Below are positions 1 to 5,338 of a DNA stretch of 5,338 nucleotides, piece after piece. The position numbers were made by a program, and so were the translations under genes. The stretch covers positions 1 through 5,338 of the forward strand of contig CAYTTK010000168.1 of the NCBI GenBank assembly GCA_964440735.1, in the 5' to 3' direction. The stretch comes from CAZBWE01 sp964440735. Lineage in GTDB: Bacteria; Planctomycetota; Phycisphaerae; Sedimentisphaerales; Anaerobacaceae. The notes under the pieces are model-generated. The model was not told the origin of the DNA and searched no databases. It saw only the letters and a program-made list of their open reading frames with translations. Each line of letters begins with the position of its first letter. Position 1 is the first letter of the stretch.

Positions 1-2
1 AA

Positions 3-197
3 GCAGCTGAAACGATTGTCCATATTATTGATGAAAAAGCTGATATAAAACCTAGGACAATAATGCAAGCATGTAACGCCGTGTTAGAAGAAGCAGATAT
101 GCTAATCGAATCAGGAAAACAAAAGATAATTAGTAAGGGTTTTGTTGTTAAGATTTTGAAAGATAGGACCTTTTTGGACACTGAAGACGAAGGATAA
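3..197 (+). CDS. C-terminal end of an operon-leading protein, possibly an AAA+ ATPase (5' partial)
   Basis: Frame 3 is open from the window edge to a TAA at 195-197, giving 64 residues of a protein that begins outside the window. The visible tail is helical and charged. It contains the string KPRTIM, followed by a helix rich in Ala and Glu and then KQKIISKGFVVKIL. This order (acidic stretch, x-P-R-x-I, helix, basic patch, short final helix) closely parallels the tail of the AAA+ ATPase two genes downstream, which has TPREIT, a helix, and then DRKVITSDLID. In AAA+ proteins of the ORC/Cdc6 kind such a segment belongs to the lid or the region just after it. I infer a second, related ATPase, but no Walker motif is in view, so it could also be an unrelated helical protein. 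The gap to the next start is only 11 nt and contains that gene's Shine-Dalgarno, so it is very likely the same operon. Confidence 0.7.
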   Translation, partial: AAETIVHIIDEKADIKPRTIMQACNAVLEEADMLIESGKQKIISKGFVVKILKDRTFLDTEDEG

Positions 198-203
198 AAG
201 GAG
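198..203 (+). promoter_or_regulatory. Ribosome binding site of the PLD-like gene
   Basis: AAGGAG lies five bases before the ATG at 209. It follows directly on the stop codon of the upstream gene, so it supports this start and leaves no room for a separate promoter. Confidence 0.8.
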
Positions 204-208
204 CACAC

Positions 209-1000
209 ATGCCAGATCTTTTAACGAGTGAGGTTTTGGGCAATTCAGGAGTATTCGGTTTCCTAAAGGAGATGGAAACACTTCAGTCTGTAGAAAAGGA
301 TAAGATTTATGACTTATTTTCTAGCAGCGGTGTTAAAACTCCTGATTTAATGTTTGACCATCTAACTCAAATAAGTGTCATCTTTGAAGCTGATAGGAAA
401 GTTTATTTATCCCCTAAGGGGCATGAGATGTGGTGGCTTTTACGAGCATTGAATGGGGGAGATTTGAAGGAGGCATTTCAACATCTTAGACAATTGAATC
501 CCGACCTTTTTCCTTATGAGATTGTTACTGAAGGTATGGCTTCTCAGTTTATTCATGATCTTGCTTCGAATCCAAAATTTAGAAGAGTGCTGATCTGCTC
601 ACCGTGGGTTTCCCTAAAAAGAAAAGTTTTCCAAAGGTTTTCATATGCTATTTATAAGGCACAAGAAATAAGCCCAGTAAATAAGGTTGATATTACTCTC
701 ATCGCTCGACCTATAAAGCAAAATGATCCTCGTTATAAAAGTTACCTCGATCTATTTAACTCTTTGAAAAAGATTGGAGTGGAAATAATTCTACATGAAA
801 AATTGCATTCAAAACTTTATATCCGTGATCCAGGAACTTTTGGCGGCATAAGCCAAGCAATTTTCGGCTCGGAAAACCTGACTGGTAAGAGAAATATAGA
901 ACTTGGAATTAGGATTACAAATGATACAGCAATAATAAACAAACTTATTACCTACTTTTTTGATTTATACCAAGAATGTAAACCTTTTAGGGGGGAATAG
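209..1000 (+). CDS. Winged-helix / phospholipase D-fold (single HKD) protein, putative nuclease
   Basis: A 263-residue protein. Residues 1 to about 100 are predicted-helical and look like a winged-helix domain (helices about 13-55, a beta wing near ADRKVYLSPKGHEMWW at 61-76). Residues about 113-260 form a PLDc_2-like domain: a strand with RRVLICSPWVS at 125-135, a second strand DITLIARPI at 161-169, then HSKLYIRD at 200-207 and GSEN at 220-223, with the IELGI strand behind it. This is a complete HxK(x)4D...GSxN motif, with H200, K202, D207, S221, N223 and E231 in the expected places. PLD enzymes need two such motifs in the active site, so a single-motif protein of this length should act as a homodimer, as Nuc and BfiI do. 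Family members hydrolyse phosphodiesters; in this setting DNA is the likely substrate, which is inference. No signal peptide or membrane segment is seen. The stop codon touches the next start, and the gene lies between two ATPase-type genes. The helix-turn part is less certain than the PLD fold. Confidence 0.88.
   Translation: MPDLLTSEVLGNSGVFGFLKEMETLQSVEKDKIYDLFSSSGVKTPDLMFDHLTQISVIFEADRKVYLSPKGHEMWWLLRALNGGDLKEAFQHLRQLNPDLFPYEIVTEGMASQFIHDLASNPKFRRVLICSPWVSLKRKVFQRFSYAIYKAQEISPVNKVDITLIARPIKQNDPRYKSYLDLFNSLKKIGVEIILHEKLHSKLYIRDPGTFGGISQAIFGSENLTGKRNIELGIRITNDTAIINKLITYFFDLYQECKPFRGE
989..995 (+). promoter_or_regulatory. Ribosome binding site of the AAA+ gene, inside the end of the PLD gene
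   Basis: AGGGGGG lies five bases before the ATG at 1001 and entirely within the last codons of the PLD-like gene. The TAG stop at 998-1000 abuts the ATG. This layout favours translational coupling and similar yields of the two proteins. Confidence 0.75.
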
Positions 1001-2155
1001 ATGGACAATCCAAACAATATTCAAAATCGTTTTGGTTTAAGTAGATCTAATTTTATTCTCAACCCATTATCGGATGAAGATGCAGACTTTTTTGCAGACC
1101 GTACAGGAGTGAACGTGGGGAAGATAATAGAAGACCTTCAAATAGATCTAGCCACCGGCTTGCCCCCAAAAAGAATGTTGTGGGGGCCATATGGTGGAGG
1201 GAAAACCCATACGTTGCAACATACAATGAGAAGACTCTCAGATCTCACCCCTATTTATCCTGTATATGTCGAATGTCCAGATCTTTCTAAGCGTTCTGCA
1301 TTCCTTGAACTTTATAGAGAAGGTGTTATGAGAGGTTGTGGACAAGACTTTATTATGCATCTTTTCGAGAGTATAAGAGAGAAGGTAGGATATGCAAAGC
1401 CGGATGAAGTAATACGTAAATTGAAGGAAGCATTAATAGATGAAGAACTCGCGAAAGCAGTTGCAATTTTAACAAATCCGACTGACAAAAATAAATTAAT
1501 TCTATGGACTTGGTTCTCTGGCGTACCAGTTCCTAGGGGAGAATTAACCGAACTTAGCCAAACCCAGGATCTAACTTCTTCAGAACCTGCCCGTCTTGCT
1601 CATTATGTAACGATCATTGGTAAACTCATACAAGAAATTGAAGATAAAACTCTTATATTGGTTTTAGATGAAATGGATCGAATTGGCTTCGTAGGACCAG
1701 ATACTATTGTACAGTTTAGAACCGCATTTACACGATTGATGGATCCAAATCAAAAATATATTTCTGTATTATTGGGTCTTTCTGCAAGAAATTTTCCTGA
1801 CCTACCCGATATATTTGGTGGAGGAGGTCCAATTGTTAGTCGGATAGGCCGAGATGCTATTACTGAAATACCTATGCTAGAGGATCTTGATGTCGAACCT
1901 TTTATAAAGAAAATTATTGGGTATATCCGTAATGGTGCGGTTAATATAGATTCATTGATTGAAGCAACTAAAGACACAACAAATGAAGAGATTGTAAAGG
2001 ATATGTTTCCTTTTACAAAAGAAGCAATAGATGCAATAAAAGTTGGTGTTGGCCAAGAAATGACACCCCGCGAAATAACCCTAAAGATGACAAGGGCTGC
2101 TGGAAAAGCTCATAACTATGATAGAAAAGTTATTACATCAGATCTGATCGATTAA
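1001..2155 (+). CDS. AAA+ ATPase, ORC/Cdc6-like or AAA_16-type
   Basis: A 384-residue cytoplasmic P-loop ATPase. Walker A is GPYGGGKT at residues 62-69 (K68, T69), preceded by the strand KRMLW. Walker B is TLILVLDEMD at 217-226, with D223 and the catalytic E224. The strand ISVLLGLSARNF at 254-265 is in the place of sensor 1. R281 or R284, in VSRIGRD after the glycine-rich loop FGGGG (272-276), could be an arginine finger. A lid-like helical part follows, with TPREIT at 355-360 near the end. The N-terminal 55 residues, with an NPLSDEDADFF stretch, resemble the lead-in of ORC/Cdc6-like and STAND-type ATPases. Such proteins load, remodel or sense nucleic acid using ATP. A role as sensor or loader for the HerA-type motor encoded next is inferred from context. 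The protein ends soon after the lid, with no obvious extra C-terminal domain. The next gene starts 21 nt later. Confidence 0.9.
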   Translation: MDNPNNIQNRFGLSRSNFILNPLSDEDADFFADRTGVNVGKIIEDLQIDLATGLPPKRMLWGPYGGGKTHTLQHTMRRLSDLTPIYPVYVECPDLSKRSAFLELYREGVMRGCGQDFIMHLFESIREKVGYAKPDEVIRKLKEALIDEELAKAVAILTNPTDKNKLILWTWFSGVPVPRGELTELSQTQDLTSSEPARLAHYVTIIGKLIQEIEDKTLILVLDEMDRIGFVGPDTIVQFRTAFTRLMDPNQKYISVLLGLSARNFPDLPDIFGGGGPIVSRIGRDAITEIPMLEDLDVEPFIKKIIGYIRNGAVNIDSLIEATKDTTNEEIVKDMFPFTKEAIDAIKVGVGQEMTPREITLKMTRAAGKAHNYDRKVITSDLID

Positions 2156-2162
2156 ATTATTT

Positions 2163-2169
2163 AAAGGGA
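2163..2169 (+). promoter_or_regulatory. Ribosome binding site of the HerA-like gene
   Basis: AAAGGGA in the 21-nt spacer lies seven bases before the ATG at 2177 and supports that start. The spacer holds no terminator-like hairpin. Confidence 0.65.
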
Positions 2170-2176
2170 TTTTACA

Positions 2177-3649
2177 ATGAAAGAATTTCCTATTAAGAGA
2201 TTTCGATTAGAACATGGCTATGCTTTTGACCATTCGCTGGTTGGTCCTGAGTTTCAAAAAGACAATATAGTTATTGGTGGAACATCAGAAGAAGAACCTT
2301 TAGAGGTAGTTTTTGTTGGTAAGTTAGCTGAGTATGACAATATGAGGGCAAATGTTTGGTTGGACCTTAATGGAGCTCATGCAGTTTATATAATGGGAAA
2401 GCGTAGGAGCGGAAAAACATTTACGCTCGGCTGTATTGCTGAAAGTCTTGCTTCAACTCAATGGATAAAGCAGGGAGATAATAAACAAGCAATACTGTTA
2501 TTGGATACTATGAATGTATTTTTGACGGCTCATCACAATATTGACGATGTTTTCGGAGGGAAAAGTCGTGAAGCACAAGAACTGAGAAAATGGGGGATAG
2601 ATTCTGAAACTTTGCCAATAAAATTCTTTTACCCCAAAGGTACGCCTGTTCCTCCTGAGGGAGAAATACAAGAATTAGCACTTAGGGCATGTGATTTAAC
2701 AGGAGACGATTGGGCTGCACTATTTGGTGTGGATACTTTTAGCGAACCTATAGGCCAATTAATTTCAGAATTATATGATCGGGTAGCTATTGATGGTTAT
2801 CAGACAATCGAAGGAAAAAAAATCGAACCGAATTCAAATTATGACATTTCTGATTTACTTAAATGCCTTGATGAATCGCCTGATATCCAAAGGTTTGAAT
2901 TCAGAACTATTGAAGCTGTTAGACGGTATTTAAGAGCAGTTAATCGTCTTCCCATATTTTCTGGAGAAGGACTAAATATTCAAGAACTTTTTAAGGAGGG
3001 GCATATTTCAATAGTCCTCCTTCGGGATTTAGATTATAATTTGCGTGGTTTGTTGATTGGAATAATTGTCAAGAAACTAATGGAACAACGAAGCCATTCT
3101 GATCGATATGAAAGATTAGCTGATGTTCATAAGACAAAATATGAAACATTAAAGGAAGTGCAGCCAGAAGAAGCGAAAATAATTCATAAAAAATATCAAG
3201 AATATATTACAGAGGCAAAGAGAGGTCTGCCACGAGGTTGGATAATAATAGATGAGGCCCATAATTATCTTCCCGCTAAGGGAATTATCGCTAGTAGGGA
3301 ACCTCTAAAAAAATACGTGAATGAGGGACGCAATTTAGGTTTATCAATTGTTGTCGCTACGCAACAGCCATCAGGACTTGATCCGGCAATACAACGTAAT
3401 GCTGATATTTTGATTATCCATTCCATGAGTATGGGGGATGATATCCAAACAGCGGAGCGTATGATCAATTCCTTTGTACCAGAATCAGTGGTTGTAGATA
3501 ACTCAGATCGTATTACTACTCGTGTTTTTGATAAAATTATACGCAGTCTGAGCCTAGGATTTGCAGTAATTTCGAATGAAAGGATAAATAGGGTATTCCC
3601 CATTAAAGTACGGCCAAGAATAACGGTTCATGGTGGGAAAAAATATTGA
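2177..3649 (+). CDS. HerA/FtsK-superfamily ATPase (DUF87-type DNA translocase)
   Basis: A 490-residue protein. Walker A is GKRRSGKT at residues 74-81 (K80, T81), after the strand HAVYIM. Walker B is RGWIIIDEAH at 353-362, with D359 and E360. It is followed by the HerA-family block SIVVATQQPSG at 390-400 (sensor-like Q396 or Q397) and AIQRNADILI at 404-413, where R407 could be the trans-acting arginine. The C-terminal strands (about 445-485) are also of HerA type. Before Walker A there are only about 70 residues, enough for a small beta domain but short for a full HAS barrel. A highly charged, probably helical segment at about 300-352 lies between the Walker motifs. HerA-type ATPases form hexameric rings that move along double-stranded DNA and work with nucleases such as NurA, SIR2 or DUF4297 proteins. 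No NurA is visible here, and the PLD-like protein is the natural nuclease partner, by inference from the operon. The TGA stop overlaps the ATG of the next gene by one base. Confidence 0.93.
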   Translation: MKEFPIKRFRLEHGYAFDHSLVGPEFQKDNIVIGGTSEEEPLEVVFVGKLAEYDNMRANVWLDLNGAHAVYIMGKRRSGKTFTLGCIAESLASTQWIKQGDNKQAILLLDTMNVFLTAHHNIDDVFGGKSREAQELRKWGIDSETLPIKFFYPKGTPVPPEGEIQELALRACDLTGDDWAALFGVDTFSEPIGQLISELYDRVAIDGYQTIEGKKIEPNSNYDISDLLKCLDESPDIQRFEFRTIEAVRRYLRAVNRLPIFSGEGLNIQELFKEGHISIVLLRDLDYNLRGLLIGIIVKKLMEQRSHSDRYERLADVHKTKYETLKEVQPEEAKIIHKKYQEYITEAKRGLPRGWIIIDEAHNYLPAKGIIASREPLKKYVNEGRNLGLSIVVATQQPSGLDPAIQRNADILIIHSMSMGDDIQTAERMINSFVPESVVVDNSDRITTRVFDKIIRSLSLGFAVISNERINRVFPIKVRPRITVHGGKKY

Positions 3650-4514
3650 TGGAAATAAGGTTAATTTTAAAGACCCACTATCAAATAAATAAACCAGGAA
3701 TTTTCTCAATTCTTCTGAGAAAGTGTACTTCTCCTAACCAAAGTAATTATCCAGAAACGATATCTAATAAATTATCTAGTATTCATTTTGAAAGTATTTC
3801 ACTTAACAAGGAATCTGCTAAATTTGCAGTTGCAATGGCACAATCTTTTGGCTTTATAACCAAAAATATGTTTTGGAATTGGAAAGGTCATTCAATAAAC
3901 TTACTTCTCGATGAAACAAATAGAGAAAAGCCGGATGATTTTCTTAAGCTTACTCCAATAGAGAATTTGTTGTATCTGAAGTATTATTTGGAAGCTGATG
4001 GTGCAACGATACTTGAGATATGTAAAAGACTATATTCTAAAGGTAGTATATCGCGGATTGAATTGCTTTCAAGCGATTTCATTGATCAAATCTTTATTGA
4101 TATCTGGGGAAGTTATAGACAGCTTACAGATGATCTGAGAGAAAAGACTAGCCTAAGACAGAGTATTGATAAGCTTAGATCAAAGCCTTATACATTCAAA
4201 ACACGGATTCATAAGGCATTAGCACATATCGAGCCTCTTGTGGATTTTAATTTTATTGATCGTAAAGAAGAGAAAAAGGAAGTATTTTTTATCCCCAAGG
4301 TAACTAATGGTGTTTCAGCGATTGAAAGACTTTCCAGGGAAATTTATAACATCGAGGCCATGGAAGCACGTTTTTCTCGATACCAATTTTTCGAAATTAT
4401 TAGCAATGTATATAACATGAATTCTATTAGCTATGATCCAGAAATTCATTTAGACTTGTTGAGGGGAGAAATTGTGAAAAGCTATCTTCAAGCACGTACC
4501 GAACCATCTAATAT
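3649..4514 (+). CDS. Unrecognised operon protein with probable winged-helix domains (3' end lost in the gap)
   Basis: The reading frame is open from the ATG at 3649 to the N run, giving 288 visible residues. The ATG overlaps the HerA stop as TGATG, a common coupling arrangement. A TTG at 3646 in the same frame is a weaker alternative that would add one residue. The purine-rich GGTGGG at 3632-3637 is a distant, modest Shine-Dalgarno. I do not recognise a family. Residues about 17-88 read like a winged helix: helices, then GFITKNMFWNWKGHSINLLLD as the wing. LTPIENLLYLKYYLEADGA (101-119), followed by ILEICKRLYS, suggests a second helical DNA- or protein-binding module. RIHKALAHIEPLVDF...EVFFIPKV (186-217) looks like a third helix-plus-wing. 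There are no catalytic motifs, signal peptide or membrane segments. A DNA-binding, adaptor or specificity role in the operon's complex is an inference. Residues that a naive translation reads beyond the gap belong to a different piece of DNA and should be ignored. Confidence 0.8.
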
Positions 4515-4524
4515 NNNNNNNNNN
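4515..4524. other. Assembly gap (ten Ns)
   Basis: Ten Ns separate the AT-rich operon from the mixed right-hand segment. Such a round number is usually a placeholder, so the real distance is unknown. The unidentified protein gene on the left and the CorC fragment on the right (opposite strand) are both cut in mid-gene here. Confidence 0.98.
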
Positions 4525-4828
4525 CTGCTGCGCCGCCAAATTCATCCAAGACAATAGCTATATGCAGTTTTTGATTCTGGAATTCGTGGAGCAGCTTACG
4601 AAGCGGTATTGTCTCAGGGACGAAGTAGACTTGTCTTAATTTGTCGCGCAATTTGAAATCTGCCGGATTTTTCCCGATTTCAGCCAATAAGTCCTTGGCG
4701 TAAATCAGCCCGATTATATGGTCTATATTTTCCTCATAAACCGGAAAACGGGAATGGCCTGCTTTTGTGATAATATCCAGAATGGCGTTTAAATCCGAAT
4801 TGGCTTCTATTGCGACAATATCGGATGT
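4525..4828 (-). CDS. Fragment of a CorC/HlyC-family protein, CBS-pair region
   Basis: Read on the minus strand from about 4825 to the gap, the frame gives about 100 residues: SDIVAIEANSDL, then AGHSRFPVYE, DHIIGLIYAKDLL, FVPETIPLRKLLHEF and HIAIVLDEFGG. This is the tandem CBS region of CNNM/CorC-type transport proteins (usually DUF21 membrane domain, CBS pair, C-terminal CorC_HlyC domain). GHSRFPVY and IVLDEFGG are family hallmarks. The membrane domain before it and the C-terminal domain after it are both missing. At the gap it is simply cut. On the upstream side, homology stops at the residue where the family normally has PRTD or similar, and an in-frame stop follows at 4847-4849. It is therefore either a broken gene or a chimeric join near 4825. 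Its GC content (about 45% in 4561-4620) is higher than the operon's. It has no evident functional link to the operon. Family members are implicated in Mg2+ or Co2+ transport or efflux. Confidence 0.85.
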
Positions 4829-5000
4829 AATTTCTGTGAGAATGCTTCAAGAGAGAGGAATTCTTATCGATAGGCCACAGGTTGAAAACGAACTAAATAA
4901 ACTAAAATATGCATTTAATAGCGACGTTCGTTACCATTTAGATATGAGTGGTAAAAGGGCATTCATCATTCTTTCAGATAGACTCTGTAAAATTTCATCT
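4827..5000 (+). CDS. AT-rich coding-like fragment of unknown origin
   Basis: Between the CorC piece and the transposase-like piece lies a short stretch that reads well only on the plus strand: VISVRMLQERGILIDRPQVE, then a helix NELNKLKYAFN, DVRYHLDMSGKRAFIILS and further residues. It has no start codon or Shine-Dalgarno of its own. The open frame continues on both sides only as the antisense of the neighbours (it runs from 4767 to a TAA at 5031-5033). The helix followed by a beta hairpin (KRAFIIL) could be a winged-helix element. The line 4861-4920 is about 28% GC, like the operon and unlike either neighbour (45-50%). I infer a stray piece of the operon's genome, possibly even the missing end of the gene at 3649, but nothing proves this. 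The edges are uncertain by about 20 bases. Confidence 0.35.
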
Positions 5001-5001
5001 T

Positions 5002-5300
5002 CATGCTCAAATACAGACAGCAAAGCTCCATAAAGACGGAACGCACTCCTCGGCATGATGCATGCCGCCGGTATAGCTCACTTTCCTCAACACCAAATTG
5101 AGATGCAACTTCCCTGGCTATCTCTTCCATATTGCTCGGCCCCTTTTCAAGGGCCTTCAATCCTGGAAGCTCCCTTTTGTCTCTCCTCAGTTAATACGGC
5201 AGATTCTTGAACATTTTGGCAACTGGGTACAGAGGCCTCCAGGAGACCCGCCAACCCAAGAAGCCTTTGATCAAAATGGCTAAATAGTCTATGAACCCTG
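5002..5300 (-). pseudogene. Frameshifted C-terminal remnant of a REP-associated-type (Y1) transposase
   Basis: On the minus strand a frame open from about 5190 down to 5002 reads LPGLKALEKG, then NMEEIAREVASQFGVEESEL, YRRHASCRGVR and VFMELCCLYLS. This matches the style of the DnaA-like helix-turn-helix extension at the C-terminus of many Y1-type (REP-associated tyrosine) transposases, which carry x-VAxxFGVxxxEL-xRR followed by a helix. Expected residues after LCCLYLS (an LxEIG...-type helix) are absent, and the frame runs into the AT-rich piece. Upstream, a different minus frame (about 5147-5300) contains FDQRLLG, which resembles the DxRILG motif normally found just before this domain. One frameshift between about 5160 and 5195 would join the two. 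The N-terminal catalytic HUH domain with its tyrosine is not in the window. Confidence is moderate for the C-terminal domain and low for the upstream frame. Confidence 0.45.
5051..5067. repeat. Perfect short palindrome, 7-bp arms with a 3-base loop
   Basis: CGGCATG is followed by ATG and then CATGCCG. It lies inside the transposase-like remnant, over the codons for RRHASCR, so it may simply be coding sequence. It could form a hairpin in single-stranded DNA, which is the form that Y1 transposases act on. Confidence 0.5.
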
Positions 5301-5338
5301 TGGAATTGCTCCGCACCACTTCGTGGATTCCACAGGGT
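5295..5338. repeat. REP-like inverted repeat at the window end
   Basis: ACCCTGTGGAAT (5295-5306) and ATTCCACAGGGT (5327-5338) are perfect 12-bp inverted arms. Between them, CCAC-TTC-GTGG (5316-5326) forms a nested 4-bp stem directly against the right arm, leaving a nine-base bulge on the left. This imperfect palindrome resembles the REP elements that accompany Y1/REP-associated transposases, and it lies just upstream of such a remnant. It has no T-run, so it is unlikely to be an intrinsic terminator. The sequence ends exactly with the right arm, as happens when assembly stops in a multicopy repeat. Confidence 0.7.

Noticed and set aside
1750..1977. Minus-strand open frame of 75 codons within the AAA+ gene
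   Set aside because: It is antisense to the conserved sensor 1 and arginine-finger region, with serine/isoleucine-rich composition typical of shadow frames and no Shine-Dalgarno or family features.
2156..2176. Possible terminator or promoter between the AAA+ and HerA-like genes
   Set aside because: The spacer is only 21 bases, has no inverted repeat, and is accounted for by a ribosome binding site.
2993..3022. Perfect Shine-Dalgarno-like AAGGAGG inside the HerA gene, paired with CCTCCTT 16 bases later
   Set aside because: No ATG, GTG or TTG start sits at a usable distance and the HerA frame runs straight through conserved sequence; the 7-bp inverted repeat is most simply a coding coincidence.
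3265..3603. Minus-strand open frame of 112 codons within the HerA-like gene
   Set aside because: It is the antisense of the conserved C-terminal HerA block; composition and lack of motifs mark it as a shadow.
4515..4557. Continuation of the gene at 3649 through the Ns to a TAG stop
   Set aside because: Bases after 4524 clearly encode a CorC fragment on the other strand, so the apparent in-frame ending is an artefact of translating across a placeholder gap.
5098..5283. Plus-strand open frame of 61 codons near the right end
   Set aside because: It lies opposite the transposase-like remnant and has no Shine-Dalgarno or recognisable motif; the minus-strand reading explains the region better.

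Overview
The window looks like a scaffold from a metagenome or a single-cell amplified genome. Positions 1-4514 are one AT-rich stretch (the line I counted by hand, 3781-3840, is about 32% GC) with five tightly packed plus-strand genes. A run of ten Ns follows at 4515-4524. The last 814 bases look like a patchwork of unrelated gene pieces. Starts are ATG, most of them with good Shine-Dalgarno sequences. That fits a bacterium, or an archaeon that uses leadered transcripts; the sequence does not fix the lineage. The pieces after the gap (a CorC-type CBS protein and a REP-associated-transposase-like C-terminus) suggest a Gram-negative-type environmental bacterium. They need not come from the same genome as the left part.

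Positions 1-4514 read as one operon. In order it holds: the C-terminus of a protein whose tail resembles an AAA+ lid; a winged-helix/phospholipase-D-fold protein with one complete HKD motif; an AAA+ ATPase of the ORC/Cdc6-like or AAA_16 kind; a HerA/FtsK-type ATPase (DUF87 class); and an unrecognised protein, probably with winged-helix domains, that is cut by the gap. Spacings are 11 nt, 0 nt, 21 nt and a 1-nt overlap (TGATG), which implies co-transcription and translational coupling. No promoter or terminator is visible, so the operon starts before the window.

A HerA-type motor, a separate AAA+ ATPase and a PLD-fold nuclease candidate recall DNA-targeting defence systems in which HerA partners with a nuclease (NurA-HerA in archaeal repair; SIR2-HerA and DUF4297-HerA in phage defence). 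I cannot match this exact gene order to a named system. My working model, which is inference, is a multi-component DNA-processing or anti-invader complex: the HerA ring translocates DNA, the AAA+ protein(s) sense or load, the PLD protein cuts, and the winged-helix proteins bind DNA or act as adaptors.

After the gap there are three pieces. About 4525-4828 is a minus-strand fragment of the CBS-pair region of a CorC/HlyC-family protein, about 45% GC in the line counted. About 4827-5000 is an AT-rich piece (about 28% GC in the line counted) open on the plus strand, which by composition could come from the same genome as the operon. About 5000-5338 is a minus-strand, apparently frameshifted remnant of the C-terminal domain of a REP-associated-type transposase, ending in a perfect 12-bp inverted repeat that coincides with the window end. 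Both conserved families break off in mid-domain, so I read this part as chimeric or misassembled until shown otherwise.
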